This document shows, piece by piece, positions 1 through 11,654 of a DNA stretch of 64,000 nucleotides; the stretch's first letter is position 1, and the number at the start of each line of letters is the position of its first letter. The position numbers and the translations under genes are program-made. Source of the DNA: Lycium barbarum (taxonomy: Eukaryota > Streptophyta > Magnoliopsida > Solanales > Solanaceae); contig NC_083341.1 in assembly GCF_019175385.1 (NCBI RefSeq), forward strand, positions 19,104,203-19,168,202, given 5' to 3'. The notes beneath the pieces were generated by a model. That model had not been told where the DNA came from and did not search any database. It saw nothing but the letters and a program-made list of their open reading frames with translations.

Positions 1-428
1 TTGTCATGTTGTCTTTTGGATGGTTTTTTAAGAAAACGTCGATTAGAATTATAATTTGACTAATTTACCTTATTCATTATTTGATCTCTATTTGATATTT
101 TTTTTTTTACGATTTTCTTTTTAACATTGTTTGTTTTATAAATATGGGATTCACATTTTTTTTTAATATTGCTTGATTCTGTTAATATGGGGTCCACTTG
201 TTTTTTCCCGTGAGTTTGGATGTGGTGAGTTCCACTTTTTTTTCTTCCTTTTTTTTTTGTTGCTCGGTGTTATTTAGTATGGGGCCCACCCTTTTTTTAA
301 GGGACAACGGACGACGAATCATGGGTCTAAACCCATGCTTTATATAGTTTCTTTTTTTATATTGCTTGGTGTTGTTTAAGTATGGGGCTCACCCTTTTGG
401 ACATTATTAGTTTGCACTATTTTTATTC

Positions 429-459
<31 letters not shown>

Positions 460-2347
460 TATGTTCAAAACACGATTAATATAACATTGTAATTTATGCT
501 CCGTATCTAAAACTTTATTATATTAGTGTTTGCTAAGAATACAAAGTCTGCATTTTTTTTTTTTGACATTGTTTATTTTTTTTTAATATGGGGGGGGGGG
601 GGGGGGGGGGTATAACGGACGATGCTTTATATAGTTACTTCTTTTTTTATTTTTTATTTTTTATATTGTTTGGTGTTGTTTAGTATGGGGCCCACCCTTT
701 TGGACATTATTAGTTTGTACTATTTTTATGCATATAATATATATATATATATATACTATGTTCAAAACTTTATTATATTAGTGTTTGCTAAGAATACAAA
801 GTCTGCACTTTTTTTTTGACATTGTTTATTTTTTTAATATGGGATTCATTTTTTTTTATATATATATATTGCTTGATTTTGTCAATATGGGATACTATGT
901 TCAAAACACAATTAATATAACATTGTAGTTTGTGCTCCGTATTTAAAACTTTATTATATTAGTGTTTGCTACGAATACGCACGGTGTTTAATATGGGGCC
1001 CACAATTGTTTTTTAACATTGTTTGTTTTTTTAATATGGGATTCACTTTTTTTTAAAATATTGCTTGATTTTGTTAATATGGGGTTCACTTTTATTTTCC
1101 GTGAGTTTGGATGTGGTAGATTCCACTTTTTTTCTTTTTTCTTTTTTAATACTGGATGGTGTTTAATATGGGGCCCATAATTTTTTTTAATATTAGTTGT
1201 TGTTTAATATATATGGGGCCCACAACTTTTTTTTACATTTTTTTTATGGGCCTGTTTAATATGAGGCCCATTTTTTTTTTTTTTTATATATAGTATGTTC
1301 AAAACATAATTGATATAACATTGTAATTTGTGTTTCGTATCTAAAACTTTATTATATTAGTGTTTGCTAAGAATACAAAGTTTGCATTTTATTTTTTTAC
1401 ATTGTTTATTTTTTTAATATGGGATTCATTTTTTTTTTATATATTGCTTGATTTTGTCAATATGGGATACTATGTTCAAAACACGATTAATATAACATTG
1501 TAGTTTGTGCTCCGTATTTAAAAATTTATTATATTAGTGTTTGCTACGAATACGCATGGTGTTTAATATGGGGCCCACATTTTTTTTTAACATTGTTTGT
1601 TTTTTAAATATGGGATTCACTTTTTTTTCAATATTGCTTGATTTTGTTAATATGAGGTCCACTTTTTTTTTCCCGTGAGTTTGGATGTGGTGGGTTTCAC
1701 TTTTTTTCTTTTCTTTTTTTAATACTGGATGGTGTTTAATATGGGTCCCACAATTTTTTTTTTTACAAATTGTTTTTTTATGGGCCTGTTTAATATGGGG
1801 CCCAAAAATTTTTATTTTTTATTTTTTATGGGCCTGTTTAATATGGGGCCCAAAAGTTTTTTTTTATGGGGGGGTCCACAACGGACGACGAAAAAGGAGC
1901 ACCAACCGGTGCTTCTAATATAGTAGTAAAATATGGGATACTATGTTCAAAACACGATTAATATAACATTGTAGTTTGTGCTCCATATTTAAAACTTTAT
2001 TATATTAGTGTTTGCTACGAATACGCATGGTGTTTAATATGGGGCCCACATTTTTTTTTAACATTGTTTGTTTTTTAAATATGGGATTCACTTTTTTTTT
2101 TAATATTGCTTGATTTTGTTAATATGGGGTCCACTTTTTTTTTCCGTGAGTTTGGATGTGGTGGGTTTCACTTTTTTTCTTTCCTTTTTTTAATACTGGA
2201 TGGTGTTTAATATGGGGCTCAAATTTTTTTTTTATGGGCCTGTTTAATATGGGGCCAAAATTTTTATTTTTTATTTTTATGGGGGACATGGGGGAGGGGG
2301 GTCCACAACGGACGATGAAAGGAGCACCAACCGGTGCTTCTAATATA
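1..2347. repeat. T-rich imperfect tandem array with Helitron-like ends
   Basis: The stretch is built from repeated blocks containing TATGGGGYCCAC, TTGCTTGATTTTGTTAATATGG and GTGAGTTTGGATGTGG, separated by T-runs. A longer block beginning TATGTTCAAAACAC recurs near 893, 1468 and 1941 (with variants near 460 and 1290), so the unit is roughly 470-575 bp and irregular. Short blocks starting ACGGACGAYG, followed in three of four cases by a hairpin and CTTTATATAGT or CTTCTAATATAG, occur near 306, 614, 1880 and 2308. There is also a poly-G run at about 591-610 and short (AT)n tracts. Open frames here are low-complexity and not believable as genes. The hairpin plus CTRR-like ends suggest nested non-autonomous Helitrons, which is an inference. 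Confidence 0.6.
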
Positions 2348-2610
2348 GAGCCCGTTTGGATTGGCTTATAAGTTGGCTTATAAGCTGTTTTCAGCTTTTT
2401 TGAGTGTTTGGCTGGCCAGCTTAAAGTCATTTTATGCTTAAAATAAGCTCAAAAAAATAATTGGACCCATTTGACTTAGTTTATCTAAAGCAGCTTATAA
2501 GCTGAAAGCAGCTTATAAGCCAAAAAAAATAAGTTGAACTACCCCAACTTATTTTTTTCAGCTTATAAGCTGCAAACAGCTTTAAGCTGTAAGCCAATCC
2601 AAACGGGCTC
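2348..2610. mobile_element. Tourist-like MITE (PIF/Harbinger type)
   Basis: Perfect terminal inverted repeat GAGCCCGTTTGGAT / ATCCAAACGGGCTC, with further internal palindromic TTATAAGC/GCTTATAA motifs, total 263 bp. It is flanked by ATA on both sides. Comparing with the unoccupied copy of the host repeat near 1915 (TTCTAATATAGTAG) supports a 3-bp duplication. No coding capacity. The same family, with a TTA duplication, occurs at 5491-7604. Confidence 0.8.
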
Positions 2611-2843
2611 ATAGTAGAATATGATAGTCGAGTGGTAATTGGGATTGGATCCCCTCCAGTAGCAAAGTCTTCAGTAATGCAAAATGCATTCATGGATTAA
2701 AGACACGTGTACACATATACAATTAACGGTTTAGATTGCATTTCCTTTCTCCATTCTATGTTATTCCCGCCACTACTCATCACCCACTTTCTAACATTCC
2801 TTTTGTTTCACTCTATCCCTCTTTATATTACAGTAAAATTGTA

Positions 2844-3060
2844 TTCTCTCCGTCCCAAAAAGATTATCTTCTTTTTCTTTTTAGTCTGTTTCAAAAAGAT
2901 TGACACCTTTTTATATTTAGAAATAATTTAACTTTATGAGATAATTTACAACCACACAAATATCTAAGGCTTGGTTTGAACCACACATTTCAAAAATCTG
3001 CCTTTATTTTTTAAACTTTGTGTCAAGTCAAACTAAGACGATTTTTTGGGACGAAGGGAG
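2844..3060. mobile_element. Stowaway-like MITE (Tc1/mariner type)
   Basis: Inverted ends TTCTCTCCGTCCCAAAAAGA and the complement of TTTTTTGGGACGAAGGGAG, flanked by TA on each side. The CTCCCTCCGTCCC-type end and TA duplication are characteristic of plant Stowaway elements. About 217 bp, no coding potential. Confidence 0.75.
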
Positions 3061-3176
3061 TAATTTAAAATTTACTCTTCTAAGATAAAGAATATGGGCC
3101 ACGATCTAATGGAGATTTGGTTTAAAAAAGCATAGGTATTGCAGCCTCAATTTATGAGACAAAATGCTTTTGTACT

Positions 3177-5324
3177 TGTTACACCTCTCGTGTTCATAGT
3201 AGTAGAACCTATGGTTTCCTAGTCGGGTATGCCCTTGGAATAGAGACTTGAGCCCGAATTTGGAGGAAGAAAATGTCTTACTCCGTGTACGAGGGTACCA
3301 ACAGATATTCCTGTCAATTTACAGAGTTAGAAGTTGGACGAATTGAATCGACGCGATCTGAACTGAATCAGAAAATCTGCAGGACACCAGTCATCGTCGA
3401 CGGGTCGTCGACATGTTCGACGGACCGTCGACGTGCGGCGTCGACAGGATCCCGCAACCATACATCTGCAAGCGCAGGTCGACGGGGCAAGTCGACGGAC
3501 CGTCGACCCGCTCGTCGAACTGGACGCTGTAGCCTTTTTGGCTTCTAAGTATAAATAGGTGGTCCACAACCCTATTTCATATTTTCCTCCTTCAAAAATC
3601 AGAAAAAACCCTAATATATTCTCTCCCAATATTTTCCATCATATTAGTGAAGATTTGATAAGACCCGGATCCTGTAAACCCAAGACGGTGAAAAAGAAGG
3701 TTGCTTCTAGGGTTTCTTCAAGGTTGTGAAGTTAGCGAGTTGAAGTTGAAGTGATTCTTGGGATTCTTGACTCCTGAAGGTATGTAAATGATTTCTACCC
3801 TTATATTTAAGTTGAGTATCAAGGGTTTTAGTGATATTAAGTGAAGAGAAGGTAATTGTGGAAGTGTTAAGCTGATGAAGGGTAATGTAGTGATATAGGG
3901 TTATATTAAGAGATGATTGGAAGCGGGTTTACATATATCTTGATATATATATGTGTTGGCATTGTTAATGTGAGTATTGTAGTGGATGTGGGATCGAATG
4001 CGAAGTTGGAGAGTTGTAAGCTTATAAAGGAAATTATTGTCTATAGTTCATTGAGCTTTATAAGTATTTGAGGATGGTTAGTAAGCGAAGTAAATAGTCT
4101 AATTAAGCCCTGTGTTATCTTAATTGTAGACTTGCAAGTTCGAGAGGTAGAAGTTGGGCGATTGAGTATACTTCCAGGTATGTTAAGGTCATTCTTTCCT
4201 TCTTTGGGCATGTTCCTATGATATGATCCGACAAGCGAATAAGCGAGCTTCCATATTTACTCTACTCTTAGAAGCATTAGAAGTACTTCAGTCTTTGATG
4301 TTCATATACCCCATTTACGAGTAATCCTTCTGTTCATGGGTCCAGTCTTATGTAGCCAGTTCTGTGCATACAGTTTATTCATGCATTTACATTCATTATA
4401 TATTATGTATATTGACCTGTGGCTAGAAGGCGTTATATACACACTCATATCAGGCGTTATATACGCGAATATTAGATATATGTAAAGTATCAGAAGAGAT
4501 ATAGGCGTTATATACGCGTTACTACTATGATGATGATATTGATTATGGCCACAGAGGAGCCAATATGATATGACGAGATGCCATAGAGGCTTACAGGCGT
4601 TATATACGCACATACATTAGGCGTTATATATGCACTCATATAGATGCATGACTATCATTGATAGGTATGAGCATGCATATTATGTTCCACAGAGGCATTG
4701 TCAGTTACGCAGATTTAGGCAGATACTAGTTCATACAAGTACATGCAGTCAATCATTTCAGTTATGAGTTCGGATCTTATCCATGATTCTTATGTATATA
4801 TATTGTTCTTATGCCTTACATACTCGGTACATTCTTCATACTGACTCCCCGTTGCTCGGGGGGCTGCATTCATGCCCGCAGGTACAGGGAGACAGACAGG
4901 TGGTCCAGCTCAGTAGGACCTCTAGATCTAGCAGTGGTCAGTACGCTCCATTTGATCCAGAGCTACAGTCAATTTTGGTATGCTCTTTTTGGATGTGTAT
5001 GACGGGGCCCTGTCCCGTCTTTTCTACAGCTTTTATTCCAGTAGAGGTCTGTAGACAGTTGTATGTAGTGGTTAGATGATGTAGCCTTGTCGGTTTCTAT
5101 TCTTTCGTGTACAGTATATGTAGCAACCTAGCGGGCTTGCACTGTTCTTCCGCATTTCGTGTATATGTATGCAGATTGTACAAAGTTCTGATGTCTCTCT
5201 CTAATGAGATCAGTTTATGCCATTTATGGGTTTTGATGTTCACTATGTTCCAGATACGTGTTTAGGGGTGTTTGGTCGCTAGAGGTCAGACTCCCGTCAC
5301 GGCTCATCGGTTTGGGTCGTGACA
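3177..5324 (+). mobile_element. Solo LTR, 2.1 kb (long-LTR retrotransposon family)
   Basis: The unit begins TGTTACACC and ends GGTCGTGACA, so it has TG...CA termini, and is flanked by an exact 5-bp duplication GTACT (3172-3176 and 5325-5329). No second copy or internal gag/pol is present, so this is a solo LTR. Transcription orientation is taken as + from a TATAAATA box at 3550-3557 followed by a leader rich in AACCCTAA and a splice-donor-like GAAGGTATGTAA near 3777. It shares a block around 4845-4885 (CTCCCCGTTGCTCGGGGGGC) with the three other elements at 21728, 49298 and 60293. A minisatellite of GGCGTTATATACGC occurs at about 4428-4635. The parent lineage (possibly Ty3-gypsy) cannot be settled without internal sequence. 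Confidence 0.8.
3550..3557 (+). promoter_or_regulatory. TATA box of the solo LTR
   Basis: TATAAATA lies about 370 bp inside the LTR, upstream of a C/A-rich leader and a GTATGT donor-like site. Position and context fit the U3/R promoter. Activity is not shown by sequence. Confidence 0.5.
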
Positions 5325-5641
5325 GTACTATTCATCACCAAAGAATTTTACTCCCAAAATTTCTATATTCTTTACTTTAATTTTAAAAAGTTTTGAAATT
5401 GTGGTCAATTTTGCCGAAAATATAATCACAATTGTGAAGAACAACTTCCTGCAACACATATCTTATTTAATTTCCCCCCTTTTCAATTTAGAGCCCGTTT
5501 GGCTTAGCTGATAAGTTGCTGAAAACAACTTATAAGTTGTTTTCAGCCTTTTTGAGTGTTTGGCTGGCCAGCTTATAAGCCATTTTGTGCTTAAAATAAG
5601 CTTAAAAAAATAAGTTGGCCCGTTTGGCTTAGCTTAAAAAA

Positions 5642-7542
5642 CTTTTTTTTGCGCGGAGTGCCCTTCTTTTGGGCTGGTCTTTATATTTTGCCCCTCATTT
5701 ATGCCTTCTTTAATTTTTTCCCCTGCCGCCTGTTTAATGAAAGTTTTTTGGCGAAATTACCCTTACCCCATTAAAACCCTTTCTATTTCGTCATTTGCCC
5801 TTTTCTTTTCTTTTTTTGCTTCTTCGTTCCTCCTCTGTTTTGTGTCTGTCTTATTTGTTCTAAAATTTAGGTACGAATTTGGATCTTTTGCTCGTTTCAA
5901 TATTTGTTTTAATGTTAAATTGTTGTTTGTTGAATTGATATCTTTGTCTTCGTCGTTTTTTATATTTAATTGATCCTTTTTTATTTAAAATTATAGTGTT
6001 TTGTTAAAGTGTCTGTATGATTTTTTGAACTTTAGTTTCGTTCCCCATGTATATATTTTGGTTTTTTGAATGTCGTATTATGAATGTCGTAATATGTTTT
6101 GATATGCGTTTTGGTTTTCTCTTTGTTGAATCTTTGAGTTTACTTACTGACTTTTCTAGTTCTTAACACTTGCGTAAATTTTTGTTTTGCTCATGAAAAT
6201 GAAAGTTTGCCTCTAACAGCATACTTTGTTCTTTTGTAAAGTGAACTTCTGCCTCCTCCGGCAGACTTGTCTAATTCTTAACACTTGTGTACTTTTTTAT
6301 TTTGCTTATGAAAATGAAAGTTGTCTCTAACAGCATACTTTGTTCTTTTGTAAAGTGAACTTCTGCCTCCTCCGGCATACTTTTCTAGTTCTTAACACTT
6401 GTATACTTGATGTTTTGGTTATGAAAATGAAAGTTTGCTTCTAACAGCATATTTTGTTCTTTTGTAAAGTGAACTTCTGCCTCCTCCGGCAGACTTGTCT
6501 AATTCTTAACACTTGTGTACTTTTTTATTTTGCTTATGAAAATGAAAGTTGCCTCTAACAGCATACTTTGTTCTTTTGTAAAGTGAACTTCTGCCTCCTC
6601 CGGCATACTTTTCTAGTTCTTAACACTTGTATACTTGATGTTTTGCTTATGAAAATGAAAGTTTTCCTCTAACAGCATACTTTATTCTTTTGTAAAGTGA
6701 ACTTCTGCTTCCTCCGGCAGACTTGTCTAATTCTTAACACTTGTGTACTTTTTTATTTTGCTTATGAAAATGAAAGTTGCCTCTAACAGCATACTTTGTT
6801 CTTTTGTAAAGTAAACTTCTGCCTCCTCCGGCATACTTTTCTAGTTCTTAACACTTGTATACTTTATATTTTGCTTATGAAGATGAAAGTTTGACTCTAA
6901 CGGCATACTTTGTTCTTTTGCAAGGCGAACTTCTGCCTCCTCCGGCATACTTGTTCAGGACTTTGCCTGATTATTTTTTGTCAACTGAAGTTACTGTAAT
7001 TTCAAGTCTAAGTCATTGAGCATTGTATACTAATCAAATGGAACGTATAAACTAATCAAAATCAGAACAAAGCAATAAATTTGATCAATTCTATGTTGTT
7101 GAGTAAAATTATGATTCGCAATGTTGAATCTCAACTGAATATCAGTTGTTTAGTTCATAGAAGATGATTTGTTGTTATTTTCAAATATTAACAAATCTAA
7201 ACTTAATAAAGCATCAAATTGAGTTGAATTACGTTCAATTGAAACGCTATATATTATGTATTTACCTTTTCTGACGTTGTAGCAGCAAAATCAATGGAGA
7301 TTTCTCCGGTGAAATGTTGGAACGATGGAACGATTGAAAGGCTTGTTGTTGGAATGATGGATAGGTTTAATTGGATGTTTGGGTTCGTTACAGACTTTCA
7401 GGTTTTTATATGTTATGGTTAGGGGTAGTAACGTCTTTTTCTTATTATCTTTTAGCTCAGAAGGGCAAATATTAAAGACCGCGCATTACAGGGGCAAAAA
7501 TTAAAGACCAGTGCATTTGAAGGGCATTTGCGCCAATTGCCC
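5642..7542. mobile_element. Non-autonomous MULE (Mutator-like) nested in Tourist-like element
   Basis: The 9-bp sequence CTTAAAAAA occurs on both sides (5633-5641 and 7543-7551), the target-duplication size of Mutator-like elements. Long inverted ends contain GCGC..A.TGCCCTTC and GGTCTTTA.A.TTTGCCCCT, about 100 bp each and imperfect. The interior holds a tandem array (6151-6952) and no transposase. A related single end is seen at 54066. Confidence 0.75.
6151..6952. repeat. 114-bp tandem repeat with dimeric higher-order structure
   Basis: The motif GAACTTCTGCCTCCTCCGGC (with small changes) recurs at 6242, 6357, 6471, 6585, 6699, 6813 and 6927, a spacing of 114-115 bp over seven monomers. Two monomer types alternate: one continuing GCAGACTTGTCTAATTC, the other GCATACTTTTCTAGTTC. 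The array therefore grew as a 228-bp dimer. It lies wholly inside the MULE. Confidence 0.9.
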
Positions 7543-8390
7543 CTTAAAAAAAGCAGCTTATAAGCTGAAAACAACTTATAAACTGTGCCCATCCAAACAG
7601 GCTCTTAGTTATAGCTATTAAGCTATATTATTCATTTTCTCCACCTTCTACTCTAATTTTTTCACGTCCCAGAAATATTTACATATATGATTGATAAAGG
7701 GATTACAATCTAAATCATCAATTGTGTATGTGGACACTTGGTGTTAATCAATGACTGCATTGAGCATCACCGGAGGCTTTACAACTTGAGGGTAAGCATG
7801 GCAACCAATCCGGTGGAACCGATTTATCGGTTACGATTAACCGGTAAAATATTACCGGTCTGATTTTGTATTTTTGGGACCGGCTAACCGGTAAACCGAA
7901 ATCGGACCGGTTAAACCGGTCAATTTTTTTTTTAAAATAGTAGCCATTGTTTGAGTGGGCTGGACCGTTGGGCAACGGTCCATTTTGCAAAAATGGTCGT
8001 TGCCAACGGCTCCAAAGTCCCCTTTTGGCCCCCCAACCCCCTAAACATTTTTTTTTACACTTTAACAGCCCCTCTCCATTTCCAATTTTAATCCACACCA
8101 ATTCACTCTTCTCTTTCTCTCAATTTCTCTCAATTATAGCTACTTTGCAACAATTAACCACTTTAAATTTCTCTCAATTAAATATTATAAAGTTTTATTC
8201 TAGTTTCAATTATTAATTTTGCAATTATAATATTTTTGGTGGAGTTGGTGATTTTGTAACAATCTGAAGTAGCTCCAAAGCTTTGGTGGATTTACAATTC
8301 TAGCCGTCTTCACTCTGTTGGAAATTAGTCCGGCAATTTGGTACCTTCGTTCCAAAAAAGAATTATAGCTTTTTTATATGATGAAGAGAA

Positions 8391-9790
8391 AGGTCGTCAC
8401 GACGGAAAATTTTAGCGGATTCAATGTCTACTATTATGGGATTTTTTAAACATTTATAGAAAAACACTTTGTATTGCTTTAGATAATGCTTCTAATAATA
8501 TAAAGGCGATTGGCCTTTTAAAAAGGGAATTAAACCCTCCGCTAAAAAATATTTTTCATGTGAGATGTAGTTGTCACATTTTAAACTTGATTGTTAAAGA
8601 TGGTCTTGAGTGTTTTGAAGATTCTATTCAAAAAGTTAGAAATGCAGTTGCGTTTCTTTTTTGTAATGCTAATAGGGAAATTCTTGTGTGAAAAATGGCC
8701 TTATACCTAGGAAAATTCAAGTAGAAGTTGACACTAGGTGGACCTACACTTACATTATGTTACAACAAGCATAAGATTATAGGATTCCCATACAACAAGT
8801 TCACAACCATTTTAATACGGATAGTGATGATTGGTTAAATATTATCAATTAGGAAGATGTTAAGGAATGTGTTGAACTTTTACAAAAAAATTATAATGCA
8901 ACTCTTGCTTTTCTAGACAATTCTATCCCACAGTAACCGGAATTTTAGCCTACTTAGCGAAAATAGCTAGAGTTTTACAAGAGTATAAAAATAAATCCGG
9001 TTATCAAGTGACTATTTTTAATATGATAACAAAATTTAAGAAGTATTTTTTCCCCATCCCAACTTTATTTATATTGGGTTCTCTTTTAAATCCTTGTTTA
9101 AAAATGTCTTATACTAGAGCATTGGTTGGTCAAATTTATACCTTTTTAGAAATTGAAGAGGAAGTTGAACCATCTTTAATTAAAGCCGAGCTCGCGATTG
9201 ATGCCGAGTTTAGAAAAGTTTTTAGTCATTATTCTAATTTGGAAGAAAATGCTACACCCGTTGCTCCACGCCCTACTACTTCTCAAAGTAGCAAAAAGGG
9301 CTTGTCGGGTTTGTCGCATTTAAAAGTTTTACATTCACATCCAACTCCTTCTCATAATGCAAACTTTGATGAATATCACTTTTATTTGATGCAGCCAAAT
9401 GTGGATATCAACCAACTAGATGATTTGGACGTCTTAGCATGGTGGAAGAAATACAAGGCAAGTCATCCAATACTTTCAAGAATGGCTCGAGATATCCTTA
9501 CGGTTCAAATATCAACCGTGGCTTCGGAGAGTGCATTTAGCTAAGGAAGACAACAAATTGGAGACCATAGACACTCATTATCCGGATTTAGCTTGCAAGT
9601 ACTAGTGTGCATTCGTGATAGGATTAGATCGGAGCGACGCAACCAAAACTTAGAAACGGTGGAAGGCGAAGAGGAAGAGATTGAAGATTTGATAGCAAGG
9701 GGAGTGGACCAAATGGAAGACTTTGAAGATATATCCATGACCGAATATGATATAGCGGATATTAGCCAAATGATTGACACTTTTTTATTT
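8391..9790 (+). pseudogene. hAT transposase remnant (5' part missing, interrupted)
   Basis: Frames across 8455-8640 give a recognisable DNASNN...HVRCSCHILNLIVKDG segment of the RNase H-like hAT core, followed by stops and shifts. From 9008 to 9544 an open frame of 178 aa ends with the hAT dimerisation region: LDVLAWWK, then ARDILTVQISTVASESAFS. It is stopped by TAA immediately after the SAFS motif, and the last block (around 9550-9640, RDRIRSERR) continues in another frame. No BED zinc finger is visible. It would cut and paste the element; in this state it is clearly inactive. Confidence 0.8.
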
Positions 9791-10114
9791 TATCATTATA
9801 CTATTTCTTTGCAACTCATGTATTATTTGCAAGTTAAAAAAAATACAACATGCAAATAAATGTTATCCATGAACGAATAAAATATATGGCTCATTGAGCT
9901 TTCTTCTATTTAATTGTGTTCATATTTTTACTTATATTAAGTTAGGAATATACCTAAAATATACTAAGAATATACTTATAATATACATCTACTTAAATTA
10001 AAAACTAGAAAGTTATATAATTGAAAAATAACTAAAGTATACTAAGAATATACTTATAATATAAATACACTTAATTTATAAAATGGGAATTTATAAACTT
10101 AGAAAAAACTTAAG

Positions 10115-10118
<4 letters not shown>

Positions 10119-10173
<55 letters not shown>
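10119..10173. repeat. (AT)n microsatellite at the virus/transposon junction
   Basis: About 27 TA dinucleotides run directly up to the last recognisable viral coding sequence. Pararetrovirus integrants are often found joined to AT-dinucleotide DNA, so this may mark the integration site; that link is inference. Confidence 0.85.
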
Positions 10174-10175
<2 letters not shown>

Positions 10176-11540
10176 ATATTGGTATCTTGAAATTGGGAAA
10201 TGAGATTATAAAACTCATCATCTTCTTTACCCTTACTAGTACAGGGTTGTCCTATTTGACAAGAAAGACATTCATCCTCTGAACTGGTTGAAATGATCAA
10301 GGACTCTAATATCTTCATTTGATGAGGAGTCGCATGATTCATCTGACTCAAAACCTGAATTTTCTGGTTCTGAATTCAATAAAATCTTGTATAATGATTC
10401 TTTTAAGTCACCGTCAATGTCAAGGTTCTTAATTTTCTCCTTGACTTTACAATTCTTGTAAAAATGACCAACTTTTCCACACTTATAACAGGCTTTTGGA
10501 TTTAACAAAATCCTTTCTCTTTTTGAATTCTTTTTTCCGCTTTGCTTTCTTTTGCAAGCGTTTCTCTTTCCATTCTTGGAAGTTTTTCTTATTTTTCTTG
10601 CGCCTATGAGGTGCCTTAGCCTGTGGAATATCTATCCCAAATTGTCCACAGAATTCTCCTAGTTATTGTCTTTCATTTAGACCATGTCTCTTAATTTGCT
10701 GATTCAGCTTGATCTCATTGCATAAGGATAAACCTTCCTGCCTACATGTTCCTATTAATTTTCCATAAGTATAATTATCATAATTGATACTAGCTTCCCC
10801 TTTCCTAAGAGCTTTTCTAACTCTTTCTGCAAAAAGGGCAGGTAATCCATCTATAAATTTGGATTTCCAATGACTATCATTGCATTCGGGCAGTTCCATA
10901 ACCCGACAAAGGAATACATCCTTGTACAACCTAAATTAGGTAAGGGTTTTGCATCTTAAATTTTGTAGCATGGTCCTAATAGTTTCACTATTATCCGTCC
11001 ATCTTCCTGAAAAGTGTTCTATAATATTAATAACTAATGAATAAACAACATTTGGGATTATAACTGATTCTTGCGAAGTTCCTTGTTCCCGTTTTACAGC
11101 GTTCAAGATATTATCACGCTGTTCTTTGGTTAAATAATTATCCCACCAGCCTTTTAATTGGCCAGTAAATCCAGCAATAATCATATCTGCGATAGTTCGC
11201 TCATTATTTTTATTGACCTTACTAATTGTACTATATACATCAACATTCTATGTATGGTACAATAGATTTGTCTTTCACTATAACCATCTATGTTTCATTC
11301 ATAGATTTCTTTACCGCGATAACTATTGGTAATAATATGCTCATGTTTCTCTAATAAGACATCCTGAGGAGTAGGCCTAGGATAATAGTACATCCTTTGA
11401 GTAGGTTTTGCAGCATAATGTTCATCTATTTTATTAATATCTGTTGCAACCTTGGCCTTGTAATCCATATTTGGAAAATTATCATCATCCTCTGCTAGTA
11501 AAGGATTAATATTTAAACCTTTGAATTTTTCATCAAGCAT
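10174..11540 (-). pseudogene. EPRV coat protein region, broken
   Basis: Minus-strand frames, in order, run 11540-11295, 11184-10936, 10929-10663, 10508-10272 and 10351-10174, with shifts or stops between them. Together they resemble a caulimovirid capsid protein: a basic/aromatic core, a lysine-rich stretch around 10520-10620, and a zinc knuckle CYKCGKVGHFYKNC (C-x2-C-x4-H-x4-C) at about 10449-10493. An acidic C-terminus rich in Ser/Glu/Asp follows. The knuckle binds viral RNA in related viruses. At least four breaks make the region non-functional. Confidence 0.75.
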
Positions 11541-11654
11541 TTACTCCAATTCTGAAAAAAGTTTTAATTTAAAATCTTTGATTTCAGATGGAGGCTGTAT
11601 ACTTGAAGTAGCAAAAACTTCCTGCTTTTTCCCTTTATTAAGGGTGGAACTTTG

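Larger units (their letters stand above)
5491..7604. mobile_element. Tourist-like element carrying a nested MULE
   Basis: Ends GAGCCCGTTTGGCTTA and CCAAACAGGCTC match the element at 2348-2610 and are flanked by TTA on both sides (5488-5490, 7605-7607), the usual PIF/Harbinger duplication. The two Tourist arms (5491-5641 and 7543-7604) are separated by a 1.9-kb MULE-type insertion. The arms include the repeated TTATAAGC motifs of the family. Confidence 0.8.

Noticed and set aside
1685..2430. Overlapping open frames in the T-rich array on both strands
   Set aside because: They are translations of repeated low-complexity motifs (MGLFNMGPK-type) present in several array copies, with no protein-like composition.
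3273..3629. Open frames of 91 and 100 aa around GTCGAC-rich sequence
   Set aside because: They lie within the U3/leader of a solo LTR and are driven by palindromic GTCGAC repeats.
6151..6952. CRISPR-like array
   Set aside because: The whole 114-bp monomer repeats, with no unique spacers, and the genome is a plant's.
7948..8216. Open frames near the hAT left end
   Set aside because: They overlap the subterminal repeat region and have no transposase similarity; the transposase begins further right.
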